This document shows positions 43,901 to 57,400 of a stretch of DNA of 64,000 nt, in pieces; positions within the stretch are counted from its first letter, which is position 1; each line of letters begins with the position of its first letter. The stretch spans positions 62,001 to 126,000 of the forward strand of contig JAUCBJ010007359.1 in the NCBI GenBank assembly GCA_032718475.1, in the 5' to 3' direction. The notes under the pieces are model-generated. The model had not been told where the DNA came from and did not search any database. It saw only the letters and a program-made list of their open reading frames with translations. Both the position numbers and the translations under genes were made by a program. This stretch comes from Nemertoderma westbladi. Taxonomy: Eukaryota; Xenacoelomorpha; Nemertodermatida; Nemertodermatidae.

Positions 43901-45637
43901 CTAGGAGTGATATACGATATATGACCTGTTAGTTCTAGGATTGATTTACGATATATCACCTGTTAGTTCTAGGAGTGATATACAGTACGATATATCACCT
44001 GTTAGTTCTAGGAGTGATATACGATATATCACTTGTTAGTTCTAGGAGTGATATAGAGTACGATATATCACCTGTTAGTTCTAAGAATGATATACGATAT
44101 ATCACCTGTTAGTTCTAGAAGTGATATACGATATATCACCTGTTAGTTCTAGGAGTGATATACAGTACGATATATCACCTGTTAGTTCTAGTAGTGATAT
44201 ACGATATATCACCTGTTAGTTCTATGAGTGATATACAGTACGATATATCACCTGTTAGTTCTAGGAGTGATATACAGTACGATATATCAACTGTTAGCTC
44301 TTGGAGTGATATACAGTACGATATATCACCTGTTAGTTCTAGGAGTGATATACGATATATCACCTGTTAGTTCTAGGAGTGATATACGATATATCAACTG
44401 TTAGTTCTAGGAGTGATATACGATATTCTAGGAGTGATATACGATATATAACCTGTTAAGTCTAGGAGCGATATACGATATATCACCTGTTAGTTCTAGG
44501 AGATATATACAGTACGATATATCACCTGTTAGTTCTAGGAGTGATATACGATATATCAACTGTTAGTTCTAGAAGTGATATACTATATATCACCTGTTAG
44601 TTCTAGGAATGATATACGATATATCACCTGTTAGTTCTAGGAGATATATACAGTACGATATATCACCTGTTAGTTCTAGGAGTGATATACGATATATCAC
44701 CTGTTAGTTCTAGGGGTGATATACGATATATCACCTGTTAGTTCTAGTAGTGATATACGATATATCACCTGTTAGTTCTACGAGTGCTATACAGTATGAT
44801 ATATCACCTGTTAGTTCTAGGAGTGATATACAGTACGATATATCACCCGTTAGTTCTAGGAGTGATATACGATATATCACCTGTTAGTTTTAGAAGTGAT
44901 ATACGATATATTACTTGTTAGTTAGGTGTGATATACGATATATCACCTGTTAGTTCTAGGAGTGATATACGATATATCACCTGTTAGTTCTAGGAGTGAT
45001 ATACAGTACGATATATCACCTGTTAGTTCTAGGAGTGATATACGATATATCACTTGTTAGTTCTAGGAGTGATATACGATATATCACCTGTTAGTTCTAG
45101 GATTGATTTACGATATATCACCTGTTAGTTCTAGGAGTGATATACAGTACGATATATCACCTGTTAGTTCTAGGAGTGATATACGATATATCACTTGTTA
45201 GTTCTAGGAGTGATATACGATATATCACCTGTTAGTTCTAGGAGTGATATACGATATATCACCTGTTAGTTCTAGGAGTGATATACAGTACGATATATCA
45301 CCTGTTAGTTCTAGGAGTGATATACAGTACGATATATCACCTGTTAGTTCTAGGAGTGATATACGATATATCACTTGTTAGTTCTAGGAGTGATATACGA
45401 TATATCACCTGTTAGTTCTAGGATTGATTTACGATATATCACCTGTTAGTTCTAGGAGTGATATACAGTACGATATATCACCTGTTAGTTCTAGGAGTGA
45501 TATACGATATATCACTTGTTAGTTCTAGGAGTGATATACGATATATCACCTGTTAGTTCTAGGATTGATTTACGATATATCACCTGTTAGTTCTAGGAGT
45601 GATATACAGTACGATATATCACCTTTAGTTCTAGGAG

Positions 45638-46389
45638 TTTTTTTTTTACTACTGCTAAGTATTTGATAGTATAATAACATAGTTGATACAATGGATTTCA
45701 AATTGCACTATTACACCCTATCACCAAATCTGATTTATACAATGAGGTACAGTGATACGGATGTAAGGGGGAAATTCAAAACAGTTGGTTGTTTATGTTG
45801 TAGGCCTACTGGTCAGCTATTGTAGGCCTGTACGACTGCGCTGTACTACCAGGCTACGGCTCAGTGTCGGCGTTGTCCAACCAAATGGAGGCATCAGACA
45901 CTGGACAATGAACCGGCCGTTTAGAGGCTGACCTACAACCTCGAAGGCAGAGCAGGGAGGAACGAAGCAACGCGAAGTTTAACTTGCGCCGGATCCACGT
46001 GACGCATTCCGAGTACCTGACCTCGCGTTTGTCCGCGAGCTTCTGTCCCAGGCGCTTAACAAACTGGCGCGTGGTCGGCGCCATCCCGCCAAAGGCCGAG
46101 AATATGAGGGGGACGAAAGTAGAATGTTCCACCTCCCGTATCCTCTCCTCGTACTTAAGAATCTTACGATTCTCGTGGTGGAGGTGCGCTGCGTCTAGGG
46201 ACATAGCCGCGTTCGTCGCCGCCAGCGGGTTAAACACGGACACGTCGATGAACGACCGCTGGAATCGGTTTCCCCAGAAGCCGCTCACAGACACATCCAG
46301 CCTCGCCTGCTGGTCCGTCGAGGTGGTACGATGGGTGAAAGTTTCACCGGATAACGACTGGAGCATCGGCTCAACAGCAACGCTGTACA
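45638..46389 (-). mobile_element. Retro-insert copy 1 in satellite (5'-truncated, poly(A)-tailed)
   Basis: 752 bp of non-satellite DNA with a run of ten Ts at its left edge, i.e. a poly(A) tail on the minus strand. It is flanked by TTAGTTCTAGGAG on both sides (45625-45637 and 46390-46402), a 13-bp duplication of satellite sequence as expected from target-primed reverse transcription. On the minus strand it reads coding region, stop at 45854, ~206-bp 3' UTR, poly(A). GC content is visibly higher than the array. It is the C-terminal end of a longer retrotransposon or a retrocopy. Confidence 0.85.
45854..46389 (-). pseudogene. C-terminal part of a transposon-type protein, copy 1
   Basis: 178 codons from the truncation point to TAG, open throughout. 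The pattern is VEPMLQSLSGE, ARLDVSVSGFWG, FIDVSVFNP, ERIREVEHSTFVPL, FSAFGGM, YSECVTWIRRKLNFALLRSS and CLRG. I recognise it as a protein type found in many copies in cnidarian and other invertebrate genomes and associated with mobile elements. The paired aspartates (LD...FIDV) suggest a restriction-like nuclease fold, but that is inference. The computed frame begins with satellite-derived residues (MIYRISLLEL), so the visible ATG is accidental. 5' truncation makes it non-functional as an element. Confidence 0.65.
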
Positions 46390-46590
46390 TTAGTTCTAGG
46401 AGTGATATACGATATATCACCTGTTAGTTTTAGAAGTGATATACGATATATTACTTGTTAGTTCGAGGAGTGATATACGATATATCACCTGTTAGTTCTA
46501 GGAGTGATATACGATATATCACCTGTTAGTTCTAGGAGTGCTATACAGTACGATATATCACCTGTTAGTTCGAGGAGTGATATACGATAT

Positions 46591-48486
46591 ATCACCTGTT
46601 AGTTCTAGGTGTGATATACGATATATCACCTGTTAGTTCTACGAGTGCTATACAGTATGATATATCACCTGTTAGTTCTAGGAGTGATATACAGTACGAT
46701 ATATCACCCGTTAGTTCTAGGAGTGATATACGATATATCACCTGTTAGTTTTAGAAGTGATATACGATATATTACTTGTTAGTTCGAGGTGTGATATACG
46801 ATATATCACCTGTTAGTTCTAGGAGTGATATACGATATATCACCTGTTAGTTCTAGGAGTGATATACAGTACGATATATCACCTGTTAGTTCTAGGAGTG
46901 ATATACAGTACGATATATCACCGGTTAGTTCTAGGAGTGATATACGATATATCACCTGTTAGTTCTAGGAGTGATATACGATATATCACCTGTTAGTTCT
47001 AGGAGTGATATACAGTACGATATATCACCTGTTAGTTCTAGGAGTGATATACAGTACGATATATCACCTGTTAGTTCTAGGAGTGATATACGATATATCA
47101 CCTGTTAGTTCTAGGAGTGATATACAGTACGATATATCACCTGTTAGTTCTAGGAGTGATATACGATATATCACTTGTTAGTTCTAGGAGTGATATACGA
47201 TATATCACCTGTTAGTTTTAGAAGTGATATACGATATATTACTTGTTAGTTCGAGGTGTGATATACGATATATCACCTGTTAGTTCTAGGAGTGATATAC
47301 GATATATCACCTGTTAGCTCTTGGAGTGATATACAGTACGATATATCACCTGTTAGTTCTAGGAGTGATATACGATATATCACCTGTTAGTTCTAGGAGT
47401 GATATACGATATATCACCTGTTAGTTCTAGGAGTGATATACAGTACGATATATCACCTGTTAGTTCTAGGAGTGATATACGATATATCACTTGTTAGTTC
47501 TAGGAGTGATATACGATATATCACCTGTTAGTTCTAGGATTGATTTACGATATATCACCTGTTAGTTCTAGGAGTGATATACAGTACGATATATCACCTG
47601 TTAGTTCTAGGAGTGATATACGATATATCACTTGTTAGTTCTAGGTGTTAGTTCTAGGATTGATTTACGATATATCACCTGTTAGTTCTAGGAGTGATAT
47701 ACAGTACGATATATCACCTTTAGTTCTAGGAGTGATATACGATATATCACCTGTTAGTTTTAGAAGTGATATACGATATATTACTTGTTAGTTCGAGGAG
47801 TGATATACGATATATCACCTGTTAGTTCTAGGAGTGATATACGATATATCACCTGTTAGTTCTAGGAGTGATATACAGTACGATATATCACCTGTTAGTT
47901 CTAGGAGTGATATACTATATATCACCTGTTAGTTCTAGGAGTGATATACTATATATCACCTGTTAGTTCTAGGAGTGATATACGATATATCACCTGTTAG
48001 TTCTAGGAGTGATATACAGTACGATATATCACCTGTTAGTTCTAGGAGTGATATACGATATATCACTTGTTAGTTCTAGGAGTGATATACGATATATCAC
48101 CTGTTAGTTCTAGGATTGATTTACGATATATCACCTGTTAGTTCTAGGAGTGATATACAGTACGATATATCACCTGTTAGTTCTAGGAGTGATATACGAT
48201 ATATCACTTGTTAGTTCTAGGTGTTAGTTCTAGGATTGATTTACGATATATCACCTGTTAGTTCTAGGAGTGATATACAGTACGATATATCACCTTTAGT
48301 TCTAGGAGTGATATACGATATATCACCTGTTAGTTTTAGAAGTGATATACGATATATTACTTGTTAGTTCGAGGAGTGATATACGATATATCACCTGTTA
48401 GTTCTAGGAGTGATATACGATATATCACCTGTTAGTTCTAGGAGTGATATACAGTACGATATATCACCTGTTAGTTCTAGGAGTGA
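46591..48486 (+). repeat. Higher-order block 1b within the satellite
   Basis: Second copy of the block at 39040-40935, with the same 576-bp internal doubling (47642 and 48218). It begins ~200 bp right of the first retro-insert. Confidence 0.75.
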
Positions 48487-51400
48487 TATACGATATATCA
48501 CCTGTTAGTTCTAGGAGTGATATACGATATATCACCTGTTAGTTCTAGGAGTGATATACGATATATCACCTGTTAGTTCTAGGAGTGATATACAGTACGA
48601 TATATCACCTGTTAGTTCTAGGAGTGATATACGATATATCACCTGTTAGTTCTAGGAGTGATATACGATATATCACCTGTTAGTTCTAGGAGTGTATCAG
48701 TACGATATATCACCTGTTAGTTCTAGGAGTGATATACGATATATCACCTGTTAGTTCTAGGAGTGATATACGATATATCACCTGTTAGTTCTAGGAGTGA
48801 TATACGATATATCACCTGTTAGTTCTAGGAGTGATATACGATATATCACCTGTTAGTTCTAGGAGTGATATACAGTACGATATATCACCTGTTAGTTCTA
48901 GGAGTGATATACAGTACGATATATCACCTGTTAGTTCTAGGAGTGATATACGATATATCACCTGTTAGTTCTAGGAGTGATATACGATATATCACTTGTT
49001 AGTTCTAGGAGTGATATACGATATATCACCTGTTAGTTCTAGGATTGATTTACGATATATCACCTGTTAGTTCTAGGAGTGATATACAGTACGATATATC
49101 ACCTGTTAGTTCTAGGAGTGATATACGATATATCACCTGTTAGTTCTAGGAGTGATATACGATATATCACCTGTTAGTTCTAGGAGTGATATACGATATA
49201 TCACCTGTTAGTTCTAGGAGTGATATACGATATATCACTTGTTAGTTCTAGGAGTGATATACGATATATCACCTGTTAGTTCTAGGATTGATTTACGATA
49301 TATCACCTGTTAGTTCTAGGAGTGATATACAGTACGATATATCACCTGTTAGTTCTAGGAGTGATATACGATATATCACCTGTTAGTTCTAGGAGTGATA
49401 TACAGTACGATATATCACCTGTTAGTTCTACGTGTGATATACGATATATCACCTGTTAGTTCTAGGAGTGATATACGATATATCACATGTTAGTTCTAGG
49501 AGTGATATACGATATATTACTTGTTAGTTCTAGGAGTGATATACGATATATGACCTGTTAGTTCTAGGATTGATTTACGATATATCACCTGTTAGTTCTA
49601 GGAGTGATATACAGTACGATATATCACCTGTTAGTTCTAGGAGTGATATACGATATATCACTTGTTAGTTCTAGGAGTGATATAGAGTACGATATATCAC
49701 CTGTTAGTTCTAAGAATGATATACGATATATCACATGTTAGTTCTAGAAGTGATATACGATATATTACCTGTTAGTTCTATGAGTGATATACGATATATC
49801 ACCTGTTAGTTTTAGAAGTGATATACGATATATTACTTGTTAGTTCTAGGAGTGATATACGATATATGACCTGTTAGTTCTAGGATTGATTTACGATATA
49901 TCACCTGTTAGTTCTAGGAGTGATATACAGTACGATATATCACCTGTTAGTTCTAGGAGTGATATACGATATATCACTTGTTAGTTCTAGGAGTGATATA
50001 GAGTACGATATATCACCTGTTAGTTCTAGGAGTGATATACGATATATCACCTGTTAGTTCTAGAAGTGATATACGATATATCACCTGTTAGTTCTAGGAG
50101 TGATATACAGTACGATATATCACCTGTTAGTTCTAGTAGTGATATACGATATATCACCTGTTAGTTCTATGAGTGATATACAGTACGATATATCACCTGT
50201 TAGTTCTAGGAGTGATATACAGTACGATATATCAACTGTTAGCTCTTGGAGTGATATACAGTACGATATATCACCTGTTAGTTCTAGGAGTGATATACGA
50301 TATATCACCTGTTAGTTCTAGGAGTGATATACGATATATCAACTGTTAGTTCTAGGAGTGATATACGATATTCTAGGAGTGATATACGATATATAACCTG
50401 TTAAGTCTAGGAGCGATATACGATATATCACCTGTTAGTTCTAGGAGATATATACAGTACGATATATCACCTGTTAGTTCTAGGAGTGATATACGATATA
50501 TCAACTGTTAGTTCTAGAAGTGATATACTATATATCACCTGTTAGTTCTAGGAATGATATACGATATATCACCTGTTAGTTCTAGGTGTGATATACGATA
50601 TATCACCTGTTAGTTCTACGAGTGATATACGATATATCACCTGTTAGTTCTAGGAGTGATATACAGTACGATATATCACCCGTTAGTTCTAGGAGTGATA
50701 TACGATATATCACCTGTTAGTTTTAGAAGTGATATACGATATATTACTTGTTAGTTAGGTGTGATATACGATATATCACCTGTTAGTTCTAGGAGTGATA
50801 TACGATATATCACCTGTTAGTTCTAGGAGTGATATACAGTACGATATATCACCTGTTAGTTCTAGGAGTGATATACGATATATCACTTGTTAGTTCTAGG
50901 AGTGATATACGATATATCACCTGTTAGTTCTAGGATTGATTTACGATATATCACCTGTTAGTTCTAGGAGTGATATACAGTACGATATATCACCTGTTAG
51001 TTCTAGGATTGATTTACGATATATCACCTGTTAGTTCTAGGAGTGATATACAGTACGATATATCACCTGTTAGTTCTAGGAGTGATATACGATATATCAC
51101 TTGTTAGTTCTAGGTGTTAGTTCTAGGATTGATTTACGATATATCACCTGTTAGTTCTAGGAGTGATATACAGTACGATATATCACCTTTAGTTCTAGGA
51201 GTGATATACGATATATCACCTGTTAGTTTTAGAAGTGATATACGATATATTACTTGTTAGTTCGAGGAGTGATATACGATATATCACCTGTTAGTTCTAG
51301 GAGTGATATACGATATATCACCTGTTAGTTCTAGGAGTGATATACAGTACGATATATCACCTGTTAGTTCTAGGAGTGATATACAGTACGATATATCACC

Positions 51401-53703
51401 TTTAGTTCTAGGAGTGATATACGATATATCACCTGTTAGTTTTAGAAGTGATATACGATATATTACTTGTTAGTTCTAGGAGTGATATACGATATATGAC
51501 CTGTTAGTTCTAGGATTGATTTACGATATATCACCTGTTAGTTCTAGGAGTGATATACAGTACGATATATCACCTGTTAGTTCTAGGAGTGATATACGAT
51601 ATATCACCTGTTAGTTCTAGGAGTGATATACAGTACGATATATCACCTGTTAGTTCTACGTGTGATATACGATATATTACCTGTTAGTTCTAGGAGTGAT
51701 ATACGATATATCACATGTTAGTTCTAGGAGTGATATACGATATATTACTTGTTAGTTCTAGGAGTGATATACGATATATGACCTGTTAGTTCTAGGATTG
51801 ATTTACGATATATCACCTGTTAGTTCTAGGAGTGATATACAGTACGATATATCACCTGTTAGTTCTAGGAGTGATATACGATATATCACTTGTTAGTTCT
51901 AGGAGTGATATAGAGTACGATATATCACCTGTTAGTTCTAAGAATGATATACGATATATCACATGTTAGTTCTAGAAGTGATATACGATATATTACCTGT
52001 TAGTTCTATGAGTGATATACGATATATCACCTGTTAGTTTTAGAAGTGATATACGATATATTACTTGTTAGTTCTAGGAGTGATATACGATATATGACCT
52101 GTTAGTTCTAGGATTGATTTACGATATATCACCTGTTAGTTCTAGGAGTGATATACAGTACGATATATCACCTGTTAGTTCTAGGAGTGATATACGATAT
52201 ATCACTTGTTAGTTCTAGGAGTGATATAGAGTACGATATATCACCTGTTAGTTCTAAGAATGATATACGATATATCACCTGTTAGTTCTAGAAGTGATAT
52301 ACGATATATCACCTGTTAGTTCTAGGAGTGATATACAGTACGATATATCACCTGTTAGTTCTAGTAGTGATATACGATATATCACCTGTTAGTTCTATGA
52401 GTGATATACAGTACGATATATCACCTGTTAGTTCTAGGAGTGATATACAGTACGATATATCAACTGTTAGCTCTTGGAGTGATATACAGTACGATATATC
52501 ACCTGTTAGTTCTAGGAGTGATATACGATATATCACCTGTTAGTTCTAGGAGTGATATACGATATATCAACTGTTAGTTCTAGGAGTGATATACGATATT
52601 CTAGGAGTGATATACGATATATAACCTGTTAAGTCTAGGAGCGATATACGATATATCACCTGTTAGTTCTAGGAGATATATACAGTACGATATATCACCT
52701 GTTAGTTCTAGGAGTGATATACGATATATCAACTGTTAGTTCTAGAAGTGATATACTATATATCACCTGTTAGTTCTAGGAATGATATACGATATATCAC
52801 CTGTTAGTTCTAGGTGTGATATACGATATATCACCTGTTAGTTCTACGAGTGCTATACAGTATGATATATCACCTGTTAGTTCTAGGAGTGATATACAGT
52901 ACGATATATCACCCGTTAGTTCTAGGAGTGATATACGATATATCACCTGTTAGTTTTAGAAGTGATATACGATATATTACTTGTTAGTTAGGTGTGATAT
53001 ACGATATATCACCTGTTAGTTCTAGGAGTGATATACGATATATCACCTGTTAGTTCTAGGAGTGATATACAGTACGATATATCACCTGTTAGTTCTAGGA
53101 GTGATATACGATATATCACTTGTTAGTTCTAGGAGTGATATACGATATATCACCTGTTAGTTCTAGGATTGATTTACGATATATCACCTGTTAGTTCTAG
53201 GAGTGATATACAGTACGATATATCACCTGTTAGTTCTAGGAGTGATATACGATATATCACTTGTTAGTTCTAGGAGTGATATACGATATATCACCTGTTA
53301 GTTCTAGGAGTGATATACGATATATCACCTGTTAGTTCTAGGAGTGATATACAGTACGATATATCACCTGTTAGTTCTAGGAGTGATATACAGTACGATA
53401 TATCACCTGTTAGTTCTAGGAGTGATATACGATATATCACTTGTTAGTTCTAGGAGTGATATACGATATATCACCTGTTAGTTCTAGGATTGATTTACGA
53501 TATATCACCTGTTAGTTCTAGGAGTGATATACAGTACGATATATCACCTGTTAGTTCTAGGAGTGATATACGATATATCACTTGTTAGTTCTAGGAGTGA
53601 TATACGATATATCACCTGTTAGTTCTAGGATTGATTTACGATATATCACCTGTTAGTTCTAGGAGTGATATACAGTACGATATATCACCTTTAGTTCTAG
53701 GAG

Positions 53704-54455
53704 TTTTTTTTTTACTACTGCTAAGTATTTGATAGTATAATAACATAGTTGATACAATGGATTTCAAATTGCACTATTACACCCTATCACCAAATCTGAT
53801 TTATACAATGAGGTACAGTGATACGGATGTAAGGGGGAAATTCAAAACAGTTGGTTGTTTATGTTGTAGGCCTACTGGTCAGCTATTGTAGGCCTGTACG
53901 ACTGCGCTGTACTACCAGGCTACGGCTCAGTGTCGGCGTTGTCCAACCAAATGGAGGCATCAGACACTGGACAATGAACCGGCCGTTTAGAGGCTGACCT
54001 ACAACCTCGAAGGCAGAGCAGGGAGGAACGAAGCAACGCGAAGTTTAACTTGCGCCGGATCCACGTGACGCATTCCGAGTACCTGACCTCGCGTTTGTCC
54101 GCGAGCTTCTGTCCCAGGCGCTTAACAAACTGGCGCGTGGTCGGCGCCATCCCGCCAAAGGCCGAGAATATGAGGGGGACGAAAGTAGAATGTTCCACCT
54201 CCCGTATCCTCTCCTCGTACTTAAGAATCTTACGATTCTCGTGGTGGAGGTGCGCTGCGTCTAGGGACATAGCCGCGTTCGTCGCCGCCAGCGGGTTAAA
54301 CACGGACACGTCGATGAACGACCGCTGGAATCGGTTTCCCCAGAAGCCGCTCACAGACACATCCAGCCTCGCCTGCTGGTCCGTCGAGGTGGTACGATGG
54401 GTGAAAGTTTCACCGGATAACGACTGGAGCATCGGCTCAACAGCAACGCTGTACA
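53704..54455 (-). mobile_element. Retro-insert copy 2 in satellite
   Basis: Same 752 bp as copy 1 at an offset of 8066, with the same ten-T run and the same flanking satellite variants, including the CTTTAG unit on the left. I see no difference from copy 1; translations are identical. It therefore arose by duplication of the surrounding block, not by a new insertion. Confidence 0.87.
53920..54455 (-). pseudogene. C-terminal part of a transposon-type protein, copy 2
   Basis: Identical in translation to the copy at 45854-46389, including the satellite-derived start of the frame. Confidence 0.65.
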
Positions 54456-57400
54456 TTAGTTCTAGGAGTGATATACGATATATCACCTGTTAGTTTTAGA
54501 AGTGATATACGATATATTACTTGTTAGTTCGAGGAGTGATATACGATATATCACCTGTTAGTTCTAGGAGTGATATACGATATATCACCTGTTAGTTCTA
54601 GGAGTGATATACAGTACGATATATCACCTGTTAGTTCTAGGAGTGATATACGATATATCACTTGTTAGTTCTAGAAGTGATATACGATATATCACCTGTT
54701 AGTTCTAGGATTGATTTACGATATATCACCTGTTAGTTCTAGGAGTGCTATACAGTATGATATATCACCTGTTAGTTCTAGGAGTGATATACGATATATC
54801 ACATGTTAGTTCTAGGAGTGATATACGATATATCACCTGTTAGTTCTAGGAGTGATATACGATATATCACCTGTTAGTTCTACGTGTGATATACGATATA
54901 TTACCTGTTAGTTCTAGGAGCGATATACGATATATCACTTGTTAGTTCTAGGAGTGATATACGATATATCACCTGTTAGTTCTAGGAGTGATATACGATA
55001 TATCACCTGTTAGTTCTAGGAGTGATATACAGTACGATATATCACCTGTTAGTTCTAGGAGTGATATACAGTACGATATATCACCTGTTAGTTCTAGGAG
55101 TGATATACGATATATCACATGTTAGTTCTAGGAGTGATATACGATATATCACCTGTTAGTTCTAGGAGTGATATACGATATATCACCTGTTAGTTCTACG
55201 TGTGATATACGATATATCACCTGTTAGTTCTAGGATTGATTTACGATATATCACCTGTTAGTTCTAGGAGTGCTATACAGTATGATATATCACCTGTTAG
55301 TTCTAGGAGTGATATACAGTACGATATATCACCTGTTAGTTCTAGGAGTGATATACGATATATCACATGTTAGTTCTAGGAGTGATATACGATATATCAC
55401 CTGTTAGTTCTAGGAGTGATATACGATATATCACCTGTTAGTTCTACGTGTGATATACGATATATTACCTGTTAGTTCTAGGAGCGATATACGATATATC
55501 ACCTGTTAGTTCTAGGAGTGCTATACAGTATGATATATCACCTGTTAGTTCTAGGAGTGATATACAGTACGATATATCACCTGTTAGTTCTAGGAGTGAT
55601 ATACGATATATCACATGTTAGTTCTAGGAGTGATATACGATATATCACCTGTTAGTTCTAGGAGTGATATACGATATATCACCTGTTAGTTCTAGGAGTG
55701 ATATACGATATATTACCTGTTAGTTCTAGGAGCGATATACGATATATCACATGTTAGTTCTAGGAGTGATATACGATATATCACCTGTTAGTTCTAGGAG
55801 TGATATACGATATATCACCTGTTAGTTCTAGGAGCGATATACGATATATCACCTGTTAGTTCTAGGAGTGATATACAGTACGATATATCACCTGTTAGTT
55901 CTAGGAGTGATATACGATATATCACCTGTTAGTTCTACGTGTGATATACGATATATTACCTGTTAGTTCTAGGAGCGATATACGATATATCACCTGTTAG
56001 TTCTAGGAGTGCTATACAGTATGATATATCACCTGTTAGTTCTAGGAGTGATATACAGTACGATATATCACCTGTTAGTTCTAGGAGTGATATACAGTAC
56101 GATATATCACCTGTTAGTTCTAGGAGTGCTATACAGTATGATATATCACCTGTTAGTTCTAGGAGTGATATACAGTACGATATATCACCTGTTAGTTCTA
56201 GGAGTGATATACGATATATCACCTGTTAGTTCTAGGAGTGATATACGATATATTACTTGTTAGTTGTAGGAGTGATATACGATATATCACCTGTTAGTTC
56301 TAGGAGCGATATACGATATATCACCTGTTAGTTCTAGGAGTGATATACAGTACGATATATCACCTGTTAGTTCTAGGAGTGATATACGATATATCACCTG
56401 TTAGTTCTACGTGTGATATACGATATATTACCTGTTAGTTCTAGGAGCGATATACGATATATCACCTGTTAGTTCTAGGAGTGCTATACAGTATGATATA
56501 TCACCTGTTAGTTCTAGGAGTGATATACAGTACGATATATCACCTGTTAGTTCTAGGAGTGATATACAGTACGATATATCACCTGTTAGTTCTAGGAGTG
56601 CTATACAGTATGATATATCACCTGTTAGTTCTAGGAGTGATATACAGTACGATATATCACCTGTTAGTTCTAGGAGTGATATACGATATATCACCTGTTA
56701 GTTCTAGGAGTGATATACAGTACGATATATCACCTGTTAGTTCTAGGAGTGATATACAGTACGATATATCACCTGTTAGTTCTAGGAGTGCTATACAGTA
56801 TGATATATCACCTGATAGTTCTAGGAGTGATATACGATATATCACCTGTTAGTTCTAGGAGTGATATACAGTACGATATATCACCTGTTAGTTCTAGGAG
56901 TGATATACAGTACGATATATCACCTGTTAGTTCTAGGAGTGATATACGATATATCACCTGTTAGTTCTAGGAGTGATATACGATATATTACTTGTTAGTT
57001 GTAGGAGTGATATACGATATATCACCTGTTAGTTCTAGGAGTGATATACGATATATCACCTGTTAGTTCTAGGAGTGATATACGATATATCACCTGTTAG
57101 TTCTAGGAGTGATATACGATATATCACCTGTTAGTTCTAGGAGTGATATACAGTACGATATATCACCTGTTAGTTCTAGGAGCGATATACAGTACGATAT
57201 ATCACCTTTTAGTTCTAGGAGCGATATACGATATATCACATGTTAGTTCTAGGAGTGATATACGATATATCACTTGTTAGTTCTAGGAGTGATATACGAT
57301 ATATCACCTGTTAGTTCTAGGAGTGATATAGAGTACGATATATCACCTGTTAGTTCTAAGAATGATATACGATATATCACCTGTTAGTTCTAACAATGAT

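Larger units (their letters stand above)
42300..46530 (+). repeat. Higher-order block 2a containing retro-insert 1
   Basis: Matches 50475-54596. The offset is 8173 bp at markers 42581/50754 and 42938/51111. It drops to 8066 bp after this copy gains three extra units (39+34+34 = 107 bp) around 44640-44760. The match extends through the insert and about 140 bp past it, then the unit order differs. Confidence 0.75.
50475..54596 (+). repeat. Higher-order block 2b containing retro-insert 2
   Basis: Copy of block 2a. Its right part (from at least 52987) also matches the third copy at 62962 onward, with offset 9975 bp through the start of retro-insert 3. Confidence 0.75.

Noticed and set aside
45984-46427. 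147-codon plus-strand frame across the retro-insert
   Set aside because: Antisense of the recognisable minus-strand protein; it has no motif of its own and ends in satellite.
55956-56964. Open frames of 60-123 codons in the satellite (ISLLELTGDISY or IYHLLVLGVIYS repeats)
   Set aside because: They are produced by runs of 39-bp units, which keep frame, and occur on both strands at once.
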